Source: Streptacidiphilus sp. P02-A3a
Lineage (GTDB): Bacteria; Actinomycetota; Actinomycetes; Streptomycetales; Streptomycetaceae
DNA length: 64,000 nucleotides
Reading direction: 5' to 3'
Assembly (NCBI RefSeq): GCF_014084105.1
Contig: NZ_CP048289.1
Location: 815,922 to 879,921 of the forward strand
The notes under the pieces are model-generated. The model saw only the letters and a program-made list of their open reading frames with translations. It did not search any database and was not told the DNA's origin. Positions 32,174-40,715 of the stretch are shown here, piece by piece. How positions within the stretch are numbered: position 1 is the first letter of the stretch; each line of letters opens with the position of its first letter. Position numbers and translations under genes: made by a program.

Positions 32174-33274
32174 TCAGCGGGCGATGTCGTCGAAGCCGTC
32201 GACGTCGCGCGGGCTGCGCGAGGCGGGGCCGATGTAGCGGGCGGCCGGGCGGACCAGGCGGCCGGTGCGCTTCTGCTCCAGGATGTGCGCGCTCCACCCG
32301 GCGGTGCGGGCGCAGGTGAACATCGAGGTGAACATGTGCGCCGGGACCTGGGCGAAGTCCAGCATGATCGCGGCCCAGAACTCCACGTTGGTGGCCAGCA
32401 CCCGGTCGGGGCGGCGGGCGTGCAGCTCCTCCAGGGCGGCCTTCTCCAGGGCGGCGGCGACCTCGTAGCGGGGGGCGCCCAGCTCCTGCGCGGTCCGGCG
32501 CAGCACGCGGGCGCGCGGGTCCTCGGCACGGTAGACGCGGTGGCCGAAGCCCATCAGCCGCTCGCCGCTGTCCAGCGTCTTGCGGACGTAGGCGCCGGCG
32601 TCGCCGGTGCGCTCGATCTCCTCGATCATGCCGAGCACGCGCGAGGGCGCGCCGCCGTGCAGCGGGCCGGACATCGCGCCGACCGCGCCGGAGAGCGCGG
32701 CGGCGACGTCGGCGCCGGTGGAGGCGATCACCCGGGCGGTGAAGGTGGAGGCGTTCATGCCGTGCTCGGCGGCGGAGGTCCAGTAGGCGTCGATGGCCTG
32801 GACGTGCTTGGGGTCGGGCTCGCCGCGCCAGCGGATCATGAACCGCTCGACGATGGTCTCGGCCTTGTCGATCTCGCTCTGCGGGACCATCGGCAGACCC
32901 TGGCCGCGCGCGGACTGCGCCACGTAGGACAGCGCCATCACGGCCGCCCGGGCGAGGTCGTCGCGGGCCTGCTCGGGGCTGATGTCCAGCAGCGGCTTCA
33001 GGCCCCAGGCCGGTGCCAGCATGGCCAGCGCGGACTGCACGTCGACCCGGATGTCGCCGGAGTGGATCGGCAGCGGGAAGGGCTCGGCGGCGGGCAGACC
33101 GGGGTTGAACTTGCCGTCGACCAGCAGGCCCCAGACGTTCCCGAAGGACACGTGGCCGACCAGTTCCTCGATGTCGACGCCACGGTACCGGAGCGAGCCG
33201 CCGTCCTTGTCGGGCTCGGCGATCTCACTCTCGAACGCTACGACTCCTTCGAGTCCGGGGACAAAGTCGGACAT
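32174..33274 (-). CDS. Citrate synthase-family protein (citrate synthase 2 type)
   Basis: 366 aa. Catalytic His residues are seen in SGPLHGGAPSRV and LMGFGHRVYR. The usual Asp of the N-V-D-F motif reads Glu here (ATNVEFWAAIML), as in the actinobacterial 'citrate synthase 2' group. The family condenses acetyl- or propionyl-CoA with oxaloacetate; with Glu in place of Asp the true reaction is uncertain. ATG 33274 has GAGGAG upstream; a start 15 codons earlier is less likely. It is divergent from pdxH over about 365 nt, an arrangement kept in streptomycetes. A 13-bp repeat array abuts the stop. Confidence 0.88.
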   Translation of the reverse strand: MSDFVPGLEGVVAFESEIAEPDKDGGSLRYRGVDIEELVGHVSFGNVWGLLVDGKFNPGLPAAEPFPLPIHSGDIRVDVQSALAMLAPAWGLKPLLDISPEQARDDLARAAVMALSYVAQSARGQGLPMVPQSEIDKAETIVERFMIRWRGEPDPKHVQAIDAYWTSAAEHGMNASTFTARVIASTGADVAAALSGAVGAMSGPLHGGAPSRVLGMIEEIERTGDAGAYVRKTLDSGERLMGFGHRVYRAEDPRARVLRRTAQELGAPRYEVAAALEKAALEELHARRPDRVLATNVEFWAAIMLDFAQVPAHMFTSMFTCARTAGWSAHILEQKRTGRLVRPAARYIGPASRSPRDVDGFDDIAR

Positions 33275-33494
33275 AAAGGCGGCTCCTCTGGTCGACGTCG
33301 GTGACTGGGGTGTGGCCAAGTCGTCGGTCGTGGCTGCAAGCTCCGCGCGGTCGCGCGGCGCACGGTGGCGCGGATGGTGGTGCGGTCAGCGTGTGGCACG
33401 CAGTGTCAGGGTGGCAGGCACTGGGTGCATTGCGCCAGAGCCCGAGACGGTGATCCGCCGCACGACCTCGTCCCGGCGCGAGGGCCACCTTATC

Positions 33495-33508
33495 TCTTGA
33501 TGTCGAGA
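33495..33508. promoter_or_regulatory. Imperfect palindrome TCTTGATGTCGAGA
   Basis: A 14-bp imperfect palindrome of form TCTyGAyrTCrAGA, within ATCTC...GAGAT arms, in an AT-richer part of the citrate synthase/pdxH divergent intergenic region. It is about 220 nt upstream of the citrate synthase start. The shape suggests a dimeric regulator site; which one is unknown. Confidence 0.4.
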
Positions 33509-33638
33509 TTTCATCAGGCGGAAGCCGGGTGGATGCGGATCGGCCGAGGTCGGGGCCGTTATGCGGGCGATTTCGGACAAAGCGCCGCGCTCCGCCAGGT
33601 GTCACCGAGCGGCCCGTCCGGCAGTGGATGATGGGGGT

Positions 33639-34355
33639 GTGCACTCACCGGAACACGCCCCTGCCGCGCTTTCCGCGCCCGCGACCCGTCCCGAACTGGC
33701 CGCGCCCCCGATCGACGTGGCGGGTATGCGCCGCCACTACACCGCCGCCGGACTGGCCGAGGCCGACCTCGCCGAGGACCCGATGGACCAGTTCGGCCAC
33801 TGGATGGCCGAGGCGGCCGGGGCCGGGGTGGACGAGGCGAACGCGATGGTGGTCTCCACCGTCGACCAGCGGGGCCAGCCGAGCGCCAGGACCGTCCTGC
33901 TCAAGGGCTACGACCGGCGCGGCTTCGTCTTCTACAGCAACTACGGCTCGCGCAAGGGCGCCGAGCTGGCGGCGAACCCGAAGGTGTCGCTGCTGTTCCT
34001 GTGGCACCCGCTGGCCCGCCAGGTGATCGTCACCGGCGTGGCCGAACGGGTCCCGGCGGCGGAGACCGAGGCGTACTTCCGCAGCCGCCCGCACGGCTCG
34101 CAGCTGGGGGCCTGGGCCAGCGAGCAGTCCCGGCCGGTGGACGACCGGGGCGAGCTGGAGCAGCGCTACGCCGAGCTGGAGCGCCGCTACCCGCCGGGGG
34201 AGCCGGTGCCGGTGCCGCCGTTCTGGGGCGGCTACCGGGTCACCCCGACCACGGTGGAGTTCTGGCAGGGCCGGGCGAACCGGCTGCACGACCGGCTGCG
34301 CTACCGGCGCACGGCGCCGGGCGCCGGGTGGCAGACGGTCCGGCTCCAACCCTGA
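33639..34355 (+). CDS. pdxH: Pyridoxine/pyridoxamine 5'-phosphate oxidase PdxH
   Basis: 238-aa FMN enzyme that oxidises pyridoxamine or pyridoxine phosphate to pyridoxal phosphate. The blocks [38 protein letters not shown] and the C-terminal [13 protein letters not shown] are diagnostic. GTG 33639 gives a 40-residue variable lead typical of actinobacteria; GATGAT 6 nt before it resembles the leaderless pattern seen elsewhere here. It neighbours serC, a PLP enzyme, and the divergent citrate synthase gene. Confidence 0.95.
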   Translation: MHSPEHAPAALSAPATRPELAAPPIDVAGMRRHYTAAGLAEADLAEDPMDQFGHWMAEAAGAGVDEANAMVVSTVDQRGQPSARTVLLKGYDRRGFVFYSNYGSRKGAELAANPKVSLLFLWHPLARQVIVTGVAERVPAAETEAYFRSRPHGSQLGAWASEQSRPVDDRGELEQRYAELERRYPPGEPVPVPPFWGGYRVTPTTVEFWQGRANRLHDRLRYRRTAPGAGWQTVRLQP

Positions 34356-34527
34356 CCCGGAGCCGGTGGTCGCACCGGATGCCCACCGGGCCGAGAAGGC
34401 CGAGAAAGGGGACAGCCCCCGGGCTGCTTCCCGTCCGCGTGGGACGGGCGCCGGAGGACGGCCGGCGAGCCCGGGGGCCGGGTGGCTGCTGTTGGATTAC
34501 CACACAGTCCAAGGTTCTGCTGGGCTG

Positions 34528-34566
34528 CTAGGAAGCAGCCACCTCACTGGTCCCAGAGAAACTCAT
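34528..34566 (-). CDS. Putative 12-residue peptide with near-perfect ribosome site
   Basis: Minus-strand ATG 34566 opens MSFSGTSEVAAS, stop at 34528. Upstream is GAAAGGAGGTGATCC, complementary to the last 15 nt of 16S rRNA, ending 5 nt before the ATG. The stop lies in the inverted repeat GGCTGC-N6-GCAGCC. No gene follows in the same direction before pdxH (antisense), so it would not be a normal leader peptide. The same bases on the plus strand copy the 16S tail, so this may be a non-coding element instead. Confidence 0.3.
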   Translation of the reverse strand: MSFSGTSEVAAS

Positions 34567-34571
34567 ACTCC

Positions 34572-34586
34572 GGATCACCTCCTTTC
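34572..34586 (+). other. Copy of the 16S rRNA 3' tail (anti-Shine-Dalgarno)
   Basis: GGATCACCTCCTTTC on the plus strand equals the universal end of 16S rRNA. It lies in a 400-nt stretch without an ordinary gene (34356-34758), flanked by small inverted repeats: TTGGA-N11-TCCAA at 34492-34512, GGCTGC-N6-GCAGCC at 34523-34540 and GTGCGG-N12-CCGCAC at about 34591-34614. An intrinsic terminator follows on the same strand at 34645. Together these look like a small RNA unit. Confidence 0.45.
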
Positions 34587-34644
34587 GAGTGTGCGGCAAC
34601 TGTAAGCACCGCACACCCCGAGGGGCAACGGTATTTATTCGGCC

Positions 34645-34664
34645 TCCCCCTACGGGGGATTTTT
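34645..34664 (+). terminator. Intrinsic terminator with T tract
   Basis: TCCCCC-TAC-GGGGGA followed by TTTTT. A hairpin with a T run is rare in this GC-rich DNA. It faces the plus strand, so it would end a transcript coming from pdxH or from the interval with the 16S-tail sequence. Confidence 0.65.
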
Positions 34665-34758
34665 GGTGGAAAGGGGTGTATCCACCGGGGCGGGCGAGTT
34701 GAATGTCCCATGGTTCGAAGCCCACCCGGTTCGTAGACCGCCAGGGGAGGTGCGCGGA

Positions 34759-36123
34759 GTGGACGCCCAAGGACCGGTACTGCGTGTCGACGCGGACGCC
34801 AGGCTGCTCGCCGCCCTGCTGGACGGCATGGAGGTCGGGTTCGCCGCGATGGACGGCGACGGCGTGCTCACCCACTGGAACCGCGAGGCGACCCGGCTGC
34901 TCGGCTGGAGCGCGGCCGAGGCCGTGGGCCGCAGCGGGCTGGACGGCTGGGCGCTGCGCCCCGGCGACGCCGACGACGTCCGGATCCGGCTGCTGGCCGG
35001 ACAGGCGGACGTGCCCGCCGCACCCGGCGCGGCCCCGGTCGGCCGGGTGCACGAGTTCGCGCTGCTGACCAGGGACGGCCGCCGGGTGCTGGTGCGCGCC
35101 CAGGCGCACCCGGTGGCGGCCGTCGACGGCCGCCCGCTCGGCCTCTACTTCGCCTTCTCCGAGGCCGGGGCGCAGGTCGAGCTGGAGCGCTCACTGGGCC
35201 TGGCCGAGGCCATGCTGGACGAGGCCCCGACCGGTGTGGTGCTGGTCGACGCGGACCTGCGCCCGGCCGCCGTCGGCGAGTCCGCCGCGCGCTGGCTGGA
35301 CTGCGACCGCGGCGCCCTGCTCGGACACCCGCTGGGGGAGGTCCTGGGTGACGGCGTGCAGGAGCTGGAGGCCGCGCTGCAACACGTGCTGGCCACCGGG
35401 AAGCCGCTCAGCGGGGTCAAGCTGTGGGCCGCGCTGCGGGCCGATCCGGGCCGCCGCCGCTGCTGGCGCAGCGAGTTCGTCCGGCTCGGCTCGCCGCTGG
35501 GGGAGGAGCCGGTGCCGCTCGGGGTGGCCTGGTTCTTCGAGGACGTCACCCTGCACGAGCAGGCCGAGCAGGAGGGCACGGTGCTGCGCTTCCGCGCCTC
35601 GCAGCTGCGCCGCGCCGGGCAGGCGGCGGCGGAGTGCGAGGACCCGATGGACGGCGCGGTCGGCTACCTGGACTTCGTCCTCGCCGGGTTCGCCGACCAC
35701 GCGCTGCTGGACCTGGCCGAGCCGACCGCCGCGGGCGCCCCGGACGGCCCCGGGTCCGGCCTGATCCGGGCGGCGGTGTCGCCGGTCGGCGGCCTCGGCC
35801 AGGATCCGGCGCTGGAGCCCACCGGCATACCGGCCCGCTACGGCGAGGTGCACCCGGCGCGGCGGGCGCTGGAGCAGGCCGGGACGGTCGTGCTGTCCGA
35901 CACCGGGCTCCCGCCGCAGCCGGAGTGGGCGGCGCTGCGCCGCTGGCCGACCGGGACGGTGCACGGCCTGTGCACGGCGCTGCGCAGCCGGGGCCGGACG
36001 GTCGGCGTGCTGACCTTCCTGCGCGGCCCGGGCCGCCAGCGCTTCGACCGGGCCGACACCGCCTACGCCGAGGACATCGCCGCCCGGGTGGCCGCCGCGG
36101 TCGACCTGGCTCAGCGGGCGTAG
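34759..36123 (+). CDS. PAS-PAS-GAF sensory protein
   Basis: 454 aa. PAS 1 (about 15-130) contains MDGDGVLTHWNREATRLLGW; PAS 2 (about 145-270) contains VLVDADLRPAAVGESAARWL; a GAF-like domain fills the C-terminus (GIPARYGEVHPARRAL... VAAAVDLAQ). Streptomycetes often attach such sensors to a SpoIIE-type phosphatase or kinase domain; neither is present, so it may work through a partner or be a truncated relative. GTG 34759 is chosen because GGGGAGG lies 8 nt upstream; the frame is open earlier. Signal unknown. Confidence 0.8.
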   Translation: MDAQGPVLRVDADARLLAALLDGMEVGFAAMDGDGVLTHWNREATRLLGWSAAEAVGRSGLDGWALRPGDADDVRIRLLAGQADVPAAPGAAPVGRVHEFALLTRDGRRVLVRAQAHPVAAVDGRPLGLYFAFSEAGAQVELERSLGLAEAMLDEAPTGVVLVDADLRPAAVGESAARWLDCDRGALLGHPLGEVLGDGVQELEAALQHVLATGKPLSGVKLWAALRADPGRRRCWRSEFVRLGSPLGEEPVPLGVAWFFEDVTLHEQAEQEGTVLRFRASQLRRAGQAAAECEDPMDGAVGYLDFVLAGFADHALLDLAEPTAAGAPDGPGSGLIRAAVSPVGGLGQDPALEPTGIPARYGEVHPARRALEQAGTVVLSDTGLPPQPEWAALRRWPTGTVHGLCTALRSRGRTVGVLTFLRGPGRQRFDRADTAYAEDIAARVAAAVDLAQRA

Positions 36124-36138
36124 TCCGGCGGGTGCGGC

Positions 36139-36888
36139 TCAGAAGGTGTAGAAGACCCGCTCCCTGTGGTCGGACATCAGCTTGGCGTTCCAGGCCAGGC
36201 CGCCGTCGACGTTGCCGGAGCGGAACAGCGGCGGGGCCAGGCCCTCCCCGGCCAGCTTGCCGACGGCGGCGGCCACCACCGACTGCATCAGCGCGACGGT
36301 GGTGATCGTGGACACCGGGCCGAAGGTGGTGTCCGCGCCGGGCGCGGTCAGCTCGCCGTCGCCGACCGCGATCTTGTTGTCCAGCACGATGTCGCAGTGG
36401 TCCTTGAGGAAGGTCCCCGAGGGGTGGCCCGAGGTCACCGCCGAGGGGTACGCCAGCGAGGTCACCCCGACCACGGTCAGGCCGCGCTGCCGGGCGTGCA
36501 CGGCCAGCTCCACCGGCATCACCTGGCGTCCGGAGAGCGAGATCAGGAACAGCAGGTCGCCGCTGCGGGCCGGGCTGGCGTCCAGCACGGTCGGGGCCAG
36601 GCCGCTCACCCGCTCCAGGGCGCTGCCCAGGTGCACCGGGACCAGGTCCACGCCGGTGACGCCGGGGACGGCCAGCAGGTTCATCAGCACCAGCCCGCCG
36701 GCGCGGTAGACGACGTCCTGGGCGGCGAGCGAGGAGTGCCCGGCCCCGAAGGCGAAGATCCGGCCGCCCTCGGTCACCGTCCGGGCCAGTGCCTCGGCCG
36801 CGAGCTCGATGTTCTCGGCCTCCTCGTCGCGGACCCGCGCCAGCAGGGAGATCGCCGCGTCGATGTACTGCCCGGCCAGATCGCTCAT
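36139..36888 (-). CDS. SIS-domain protein (UPF0309 type)
   Basis: 249 aa with one SIS sugar-isomerase fold: FGAGHSSLAAQDVVYRAGG, DLLFLISLSGRQVMPVELAV and FGPVSTITTVALMQS. SIS domains bind phospho-sugars, and UPF0309 proteins are presumed sugar-phosphate isomerases or sensors. It is convergent with the PAS gene (15 nt between stops) and divergent from dmdR1 over about 210 nt, an order also known in other streptomycetes. ATG 36888 starts the family N-terminus; no strong ribosome site. Confidence 0.88.
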   Translation of the reverse strand: MSDLAGQYIDAAISLLARVRDEEAENIELAAEALARTVTEGGRIFAFGAGHSSLAAQDVVYRAGGLVLMNLLAVPGVTGVDLVPVHLGSALERVSGLAPTVLDASPARSGDLLFLISLSGRQVMPVELAVHARQRGLTVVGVTSLAYPSAVTSGHPSGTFLKDHCDIVLDNKIAVGDGELTAPGADTTFGPVSTITTVALMQSVVAAAVGKLAGEGLAPPLFRSGNVDGGLAWNAKLMSDHRERVFYTF

Positions 36889-37099
36889 CGGTGGGTGCGC
36901 TCGCTTTCGGAGTCGTACGGCTGTGGGATGGTTGGTACGGAGCCGGTGAACGGCCTTCGGCGCCGTCCACCGGAGGCACGGTCCCTGCCTGGACGGCCGC
37001 TGTCAACAGTGCCTCGGGCCACAACAGCCGGATTGTCAGTGCGATGCGTCAGACTGGCAGGGCGACGACGCAGGACGACGAGGAACGGAGCCCGCGGCG

Positions 37100-37789
37100 A
37101 TGTCAGGTCACCTGATCGATACAACTGAGATGTACCTGCGCACCATCTTCGAGCTGGAGGAGGAGGGCGTGATGCCCATGCGCGCCCGCATCGCGGAGCG
37201 CCTGGAGCAGAGCGGCCCCACCGTGAGCCAGACGGTGGCGCGGATGGAGCGCGACGGCCTGCTCCAGGTCGCCGACGACCGCCACCTGGAGCTCACCGAG
37301 GCCGGGCGGCAGCTGGCCACCAGGGTCATGCGCAAACACCGCATCGCCGAGTGCCTGCTGGTCGACGTCATCGGCCTGGAGTGGGAGCAGGTCCACGCCG
37401 AGGCCTGCCGCTGGGAGCACGTGATGAGCGAGGCGGTGGAGCGCCGGGTACTGGAGCTGCTGCGGCATCCGACCGAGTCCCCGTACGGCAACCCGATCCC
37501 CGGTCTGGAGGAGCTCGGGGACGTCCCCGGCGCCGGTGGCGACGAGGTCGTGGTCAGCCTGGACGGGCTGGCGCCCGGCCTTGAGGGGCGGAACGTGGTG
37601 GTGCGGCGGATCGGCGAGCCGATCCAGACCGACGCGCAGACCATGTACACGCTGCGCCGGGCCGGGGTGCAGCCGGGCGCGGTGGTCAACGTCACGGCGG
37701 CGCCGGGCGGCGTGCTGGTGAGCAGCGGTGGCGAGGCCGCCGAGCTGGACAGCGAGATCGCGGCACACGTCTTCGTCGCGACCACCTGA
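37100..37789 (+). CDS. dmdR1: DtxR/IdeR-family iron-dependent regulator (DmdR1-like)
   Basis: 229-aa Fe(II)-dependent repressor of iron-uptake and siderophore genes. The N-terminal winged helix starts LIDTTEMYLRTIFELEEEGV with recognition helix SGPTVSQTVARMERDGL; the metal and dimer domain contains HRIAECLLVDVIGLEWEQVH and CRWEHVMSEAVERRVL (Cys, His and Glu ligands). The C-terminal SH3-like domain ends AAHVFVATT. Sequence and length match S. coelicolor DmdR1. It faces a 221-codon antisense open frame. No iron box was recognised close to the start. Confidence 0.94.
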   Translation: MSGHLIDTTEMYLRTIFELEEEGVMPMRARIAERLEQSGPTVSQTVARMERDGLLQVADDRHLELTEAGRQLATRVMRKHRIAECLLVDVIGLEWEQVHAEACRWEHVMSEAVERRVLELLRHPTESPYGNPIPGLEELGDVPGAGGDEVVVSLDGLAPGLEGRNVVVRRIGEPIQTDAQTMYTLRRAGVQPGAVVNVTAAPGGVLVSSGGEAAELDSEIAAHVFVATT

Positions 37790-38209
37790 CCGACCCGCAC
37801 CGCCCGACTCGCGCGCCGCGTCCGTCCGGTCGTCGAGATGGCGGCCGGGTGTGGACCGGCTCTTTTCCCCGAGCGCCGATCCACATCCGTCCCCCGTCCG
37901 CTGCCTGCCTCCCGGCGGGCGTCTTCCCCTCGAACCCCTCCGAGCCCCCTCGAACCCCCCCCGACCCCCCGGTCCCCCCGATCGGTCCCCCCGGTCCCCC
38001 GGCTTCCCCTCCGGGGGTTCGACGCGCTGCTCTCCCTTCGTGCCGTGCCGTGGACGCTTACGTCCGGATTTCTCCCCTCGGCAGCGGCGGGCAATCCTTG
38101 AGCGCTGTCACTCGAACGTGGGGCTTTTCCACTCGTCCGCGCGGGTAGCGATGATCTTCCGGGCTCCGGTCGGAAGTCGGGGCGGGCCGCGGGGGACTGC
38201 CGGGCGGTC
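37790..38209. other. Intergenic, pyrimidine-rich
   Basis: About 420 nt between the convergent dmdR1 and primase-like genes. 37928-38015 is a C-rich run (CCCCC blocks spaced by GAA, GA and GGT), strongly strand-biased. No open frame has normal codon use and no strong hairpin was found. Confidence 0.5.
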
Positions 38210-38923
38210 CTACTGCGCGGAGGCAGACAGGGGAGCCTCACGGCCGCAGGCGTAGGCGATGGGGTTGATCAACTCGGTGGCCTCCGGCAGCCAGCGGTTC
38301 ATGCTGTTGGGCTCCCGCGCCCACTGGGCGTAGCCGAGGGTGCCGACCCGGGTCGGTGGCGCGATCAGCCAGTCCCCCTCGCCGTGGCCGACCAGGTCCA
38401 GCCGACCGGGGCCCCAGCCGAGCCGGCGCAGGATGTCCGGCAGCTTCGGCAGTGAGCCGGGCAGCACCAGGAACACCAGCCGCCGACCGCGCCCCGCCCC
38501 GCCGGCGGAGTCCCCGGGGACGGCCAGCACCGGGCCGAGCTCCAGGCCCATCCGCTCCATCCGGGCCAGCGCCAGGCAGCCCGCGATCTCCGGTACGTCG
38601 ATGGCGTCGAAGGTGCGGCCGGTCGGCAGCAGCACCGAGGCGAGCGGGTTCTCCGTCCACCAGCGGCGGACCACGCCGGGACCGGCGCTGGCCTTGCGGG
38701 ACCAGTCGCCGGAGGTCGGGTGCGCGCCGGGGGCGGGGCAGGCGTGGTCGCCGCAGGAGCAGCGTACGAAGCCGTCCTCCTCGATCAGCCAGGCGCCCGG
38801 CGCGACCTCCCAGTGCCGTTCCTCGGCGTACCGCACAGCGGCGTCGACAAGCAGGTCACGAGCGGCTTGCTGCGCCGGTCCAGCCGACCGGGGGGCTCCC
38901 AGGGTGTCTTCCACGCCGTGCAC
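38210..38923 (-). CDS. Primase/polymerase (Prim-Pol)-like protein, probably inactive
   Basis: 237-aa protein of the 'bifunctional DNA primase/polymerase' N-terminal family. Seen: CSCGDHACPAPGAHP (a Cys/His metal-binding knuckle), the core VLLPTGRTFDAIDVPEIAG and RLVFLVLPGS. In active enzymes motif I is Asp-x-Asp; here it is D-V-P, so polymerase activity is doubtful. Streptomycetes carry several such stand-alone proteins with no known role. GTG 38923 is the first start of the family-like region. It is convergent with dmdR1 and divergent from the regulator at 39159. Confidence 0.75.
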   Translation of the reverse strand: MHGVEDTLGAPRSAGPAQQAARDLLVDAAVRYAEERHWEVAPGAWLIEEDGFVRCSCGDHACPAPGAHPTSGDWSRKASAGPGVVRRWWTENPLASVLLPTGRTFDAIDVPEIAGCLALARMERMGLELGPVLAVPGDSAGGAGRGRRLVFLVLPGSLPKLPDILRRLGWGPGRLDLVGHGEGDWLIAPPTRVGTLGYAQWAREPNSMNRWLPEATELINPIAYACGREAPLSASAQ

Positions 38924-39158
38924 AACTGGCAGCGGCGTGGCGGGTTACGGGTGATCGGCAAGAATCGGCCACGGGGGGCGCGTCGATGCACGTACGGGGG
39001 CGCACATGGGGTGGCGGACCGTGGCGCGGGTATCTCTTCCCAGGGGCGGATCGCTACCCTGAACAGATTGTCTCAATTGCCATGACATTAAGAGAGATTC
39101 ACGTATCGGTGACCTGCTCTCCACTGACGTCGGGCACGTTCAAGGGGGAGGCATCCTC

Positions 39159-40538
39159 ATGGCCGCCAGACCGCTGGTCGCACGACAGCCCAACGAACGG
39201 CTCCAATCGCTGATCCAAGAGGCCGGGTGCTCCAATGCGGGGTTGGCCCGCAGGGTCAACCTCTGCGGGGGTGAGCACGGTCTCGACCTGCGCTACGACA
39301 AGACCTCGGTGGCCCGCTGGCTGCGCGGCCAGCAACCCCGGGGCCAGGCACCGGCGGTGATCGCCGAGGCCATCGGACGGAAACTGGGGCGCTCGGTCAG
39401 CGTCGACGAGATCGGCATGGCCGACGGGAAGAACACCTCGTCCAGCATCGGCCTGCACTTCTCGCCGAGCCTGGCCGGGGCGGTCGAGCAGGTGTGCGAA
39501 CTATGGCGCAGCGACGTCGGTCGCCGCGATTTCCTCAACGGCGCGTCCGTGGCCGCCTCCGCGCTGGTGGAACCCAGCCGGGACTGGCTGATCACCGGCA
39601 CCGACCCGCTGGTGGCCCGCAGCGGCGGCCCCAGGGTCGGCCCGGCCGACGTCGAGGCGGTGCACGCGACCACGCAGATGCTGGTGGAGCTGGACCACCG
39701 CTTCGGCAGCGGCCATGTGCGCCCGGTGGTGGTGCACTACCTGAACAGCGTGGTGTCCGGACTGCTGGCCGGTTCCTACCGGGAGGACACCGGACGCCGG
39801 TTGTTCGCGGCGGTGGCCCGACTCACCGAGCTGGCCGGGTACATGGCGATCGACACCGGCCAACCGGGCCTGGCCCAGCGCTACTACATCCAGGCGCTGC
39901 GGCTGGCCCAGGCGGCGGGGGACCGGGCCTACGGGGCCTATGTGCTGGCGGCCTCGATGAGCCACCTGGCGGCGAACCTGGGGAACCCCCGGGAGATCGC
40001 CCAACTCGCCCGTGCCGCACAGGAGGGCGCCCGGGGCGCGGCCACCCCCACGGCCATGTCGCTGTTCTACGTGGCCGAGGCGCGCGGACACGCGCTGCTG
40101 GGCGACGTCCGCTCCTGCGAGACGGTGGCCGGGCGGGCGGCCGAGGCGATGGAGCACAGCCGCCCGGAGGAGGACCCGGACTGGATCGGGCACTTCGACC
40201 GGGCCTACCTGGCCGACGAACTCGCGCACTGCCACCGGGACCTGGAGCAGCCGATGCAGTCCGCCCGCTACGCCGAGGAGGCGTTGAAGACGCATCCGGA
40301 GACGCGGGTGCGGCGGCGTGCGGTGGACCTGGTGCTGCTGGCGACCGCCCAGTTGCAGCTGCACGACCTCGACCAGGCCTGCGATACCGGGGCGCGCGCG
40401 GTCGAGTTGATGTCGGGTCTGCGGTCGGCGCGCGGCGCGGAGTACCTGGACGACTTCCGGCGGCGGCTTGAGCCCTACCGCGAGCAGCGGGCGGTAAGAG
40501 AGTTCCAGGCAAGGACGTTGGCGGAGGCGGCGGCCTGA
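39159..40538 (+). CDS. NsdA-like transcriptional regulator with TPR-like repeats
   Basis: 459 aa. The N-terminus (NERLQSLIQEAGCSNAGLAR, YDKTSVARWLRGQQPR) is a helix-turn-helix; the rest is a chain of helical repeats, e.g. YYIQALRLAQAAGDRAYGAY and CHRDLEQPMQSARYAEEAL. The layout is that of NsdA and related streptomycete proteins that restrain sporulation and antibiotic production. ATG 39159 has GGGGGAGG 7 nt upstream. It stands alone; the 235 nt upstream include an AT-richer segment (39059-39110) likely to hold the promoter. Confidence 0.8.
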   Translation: MAARPLVARQPNERLQSLIQEAGCSNAGLARRVNLCGGEHGLDLRYDKTSVARWLRGQQPRGQAPAVIAEAIGRKLGRSVSVDEIGMADGKNTSSSIGLHFSPSLAGAVEQVCELWRSDVGRRDFLNGASVAASALVEPSRDWLITGTDPLVARSGGPRVGPADVEAVHATTQMLVELDHRFGSGHVRPVVVHYLNSVVSGLLAGSYREDTGRRLFAAVARLTELAGYMAIDTGQPGLAQRYYIQALRLAQAAGDRAYGAYVLAASMSHLAANLGNPREIAQLARAAQEGARGAATPTAMSLFYVAEARGHALLGDVRSCETVAGRAAEAMEHSRPEEDPDWIGHFDRAYLADELAHCHRDLEQPMQSARYAEEALKTHPETRVRRRAVDLVLLATAQLQLHDLDQACDTGARAVELMSGLRSARGAEYLDDFRRRLEPYREQRAVREFQARTLAEAAA

Positions 40539-40715
40539 AGCTGTGACCGGCCCGGTCGTTGACACGGGCCGGTGCACATGACGAGCGGAGGACAACAATC
40601 CGGTAGGTTCGTGGTCACCCTTAAGGATGAACCGGTAGCGTGGGATGCTGTTCTGACCAGTGGTCCCGCGTCCGCGGGGGCAGTGCGCCCATGCCGGGCG
40701 AAGTGAGGAATCGCG

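Noticed and set aside
34700-34745. GGTTCGAAGCCC, resembling a tRNA T-arm
   Set aside because: No acceptor, anticodon or D arm can be folded around it, and it overlaps the region just before the PAS gene.
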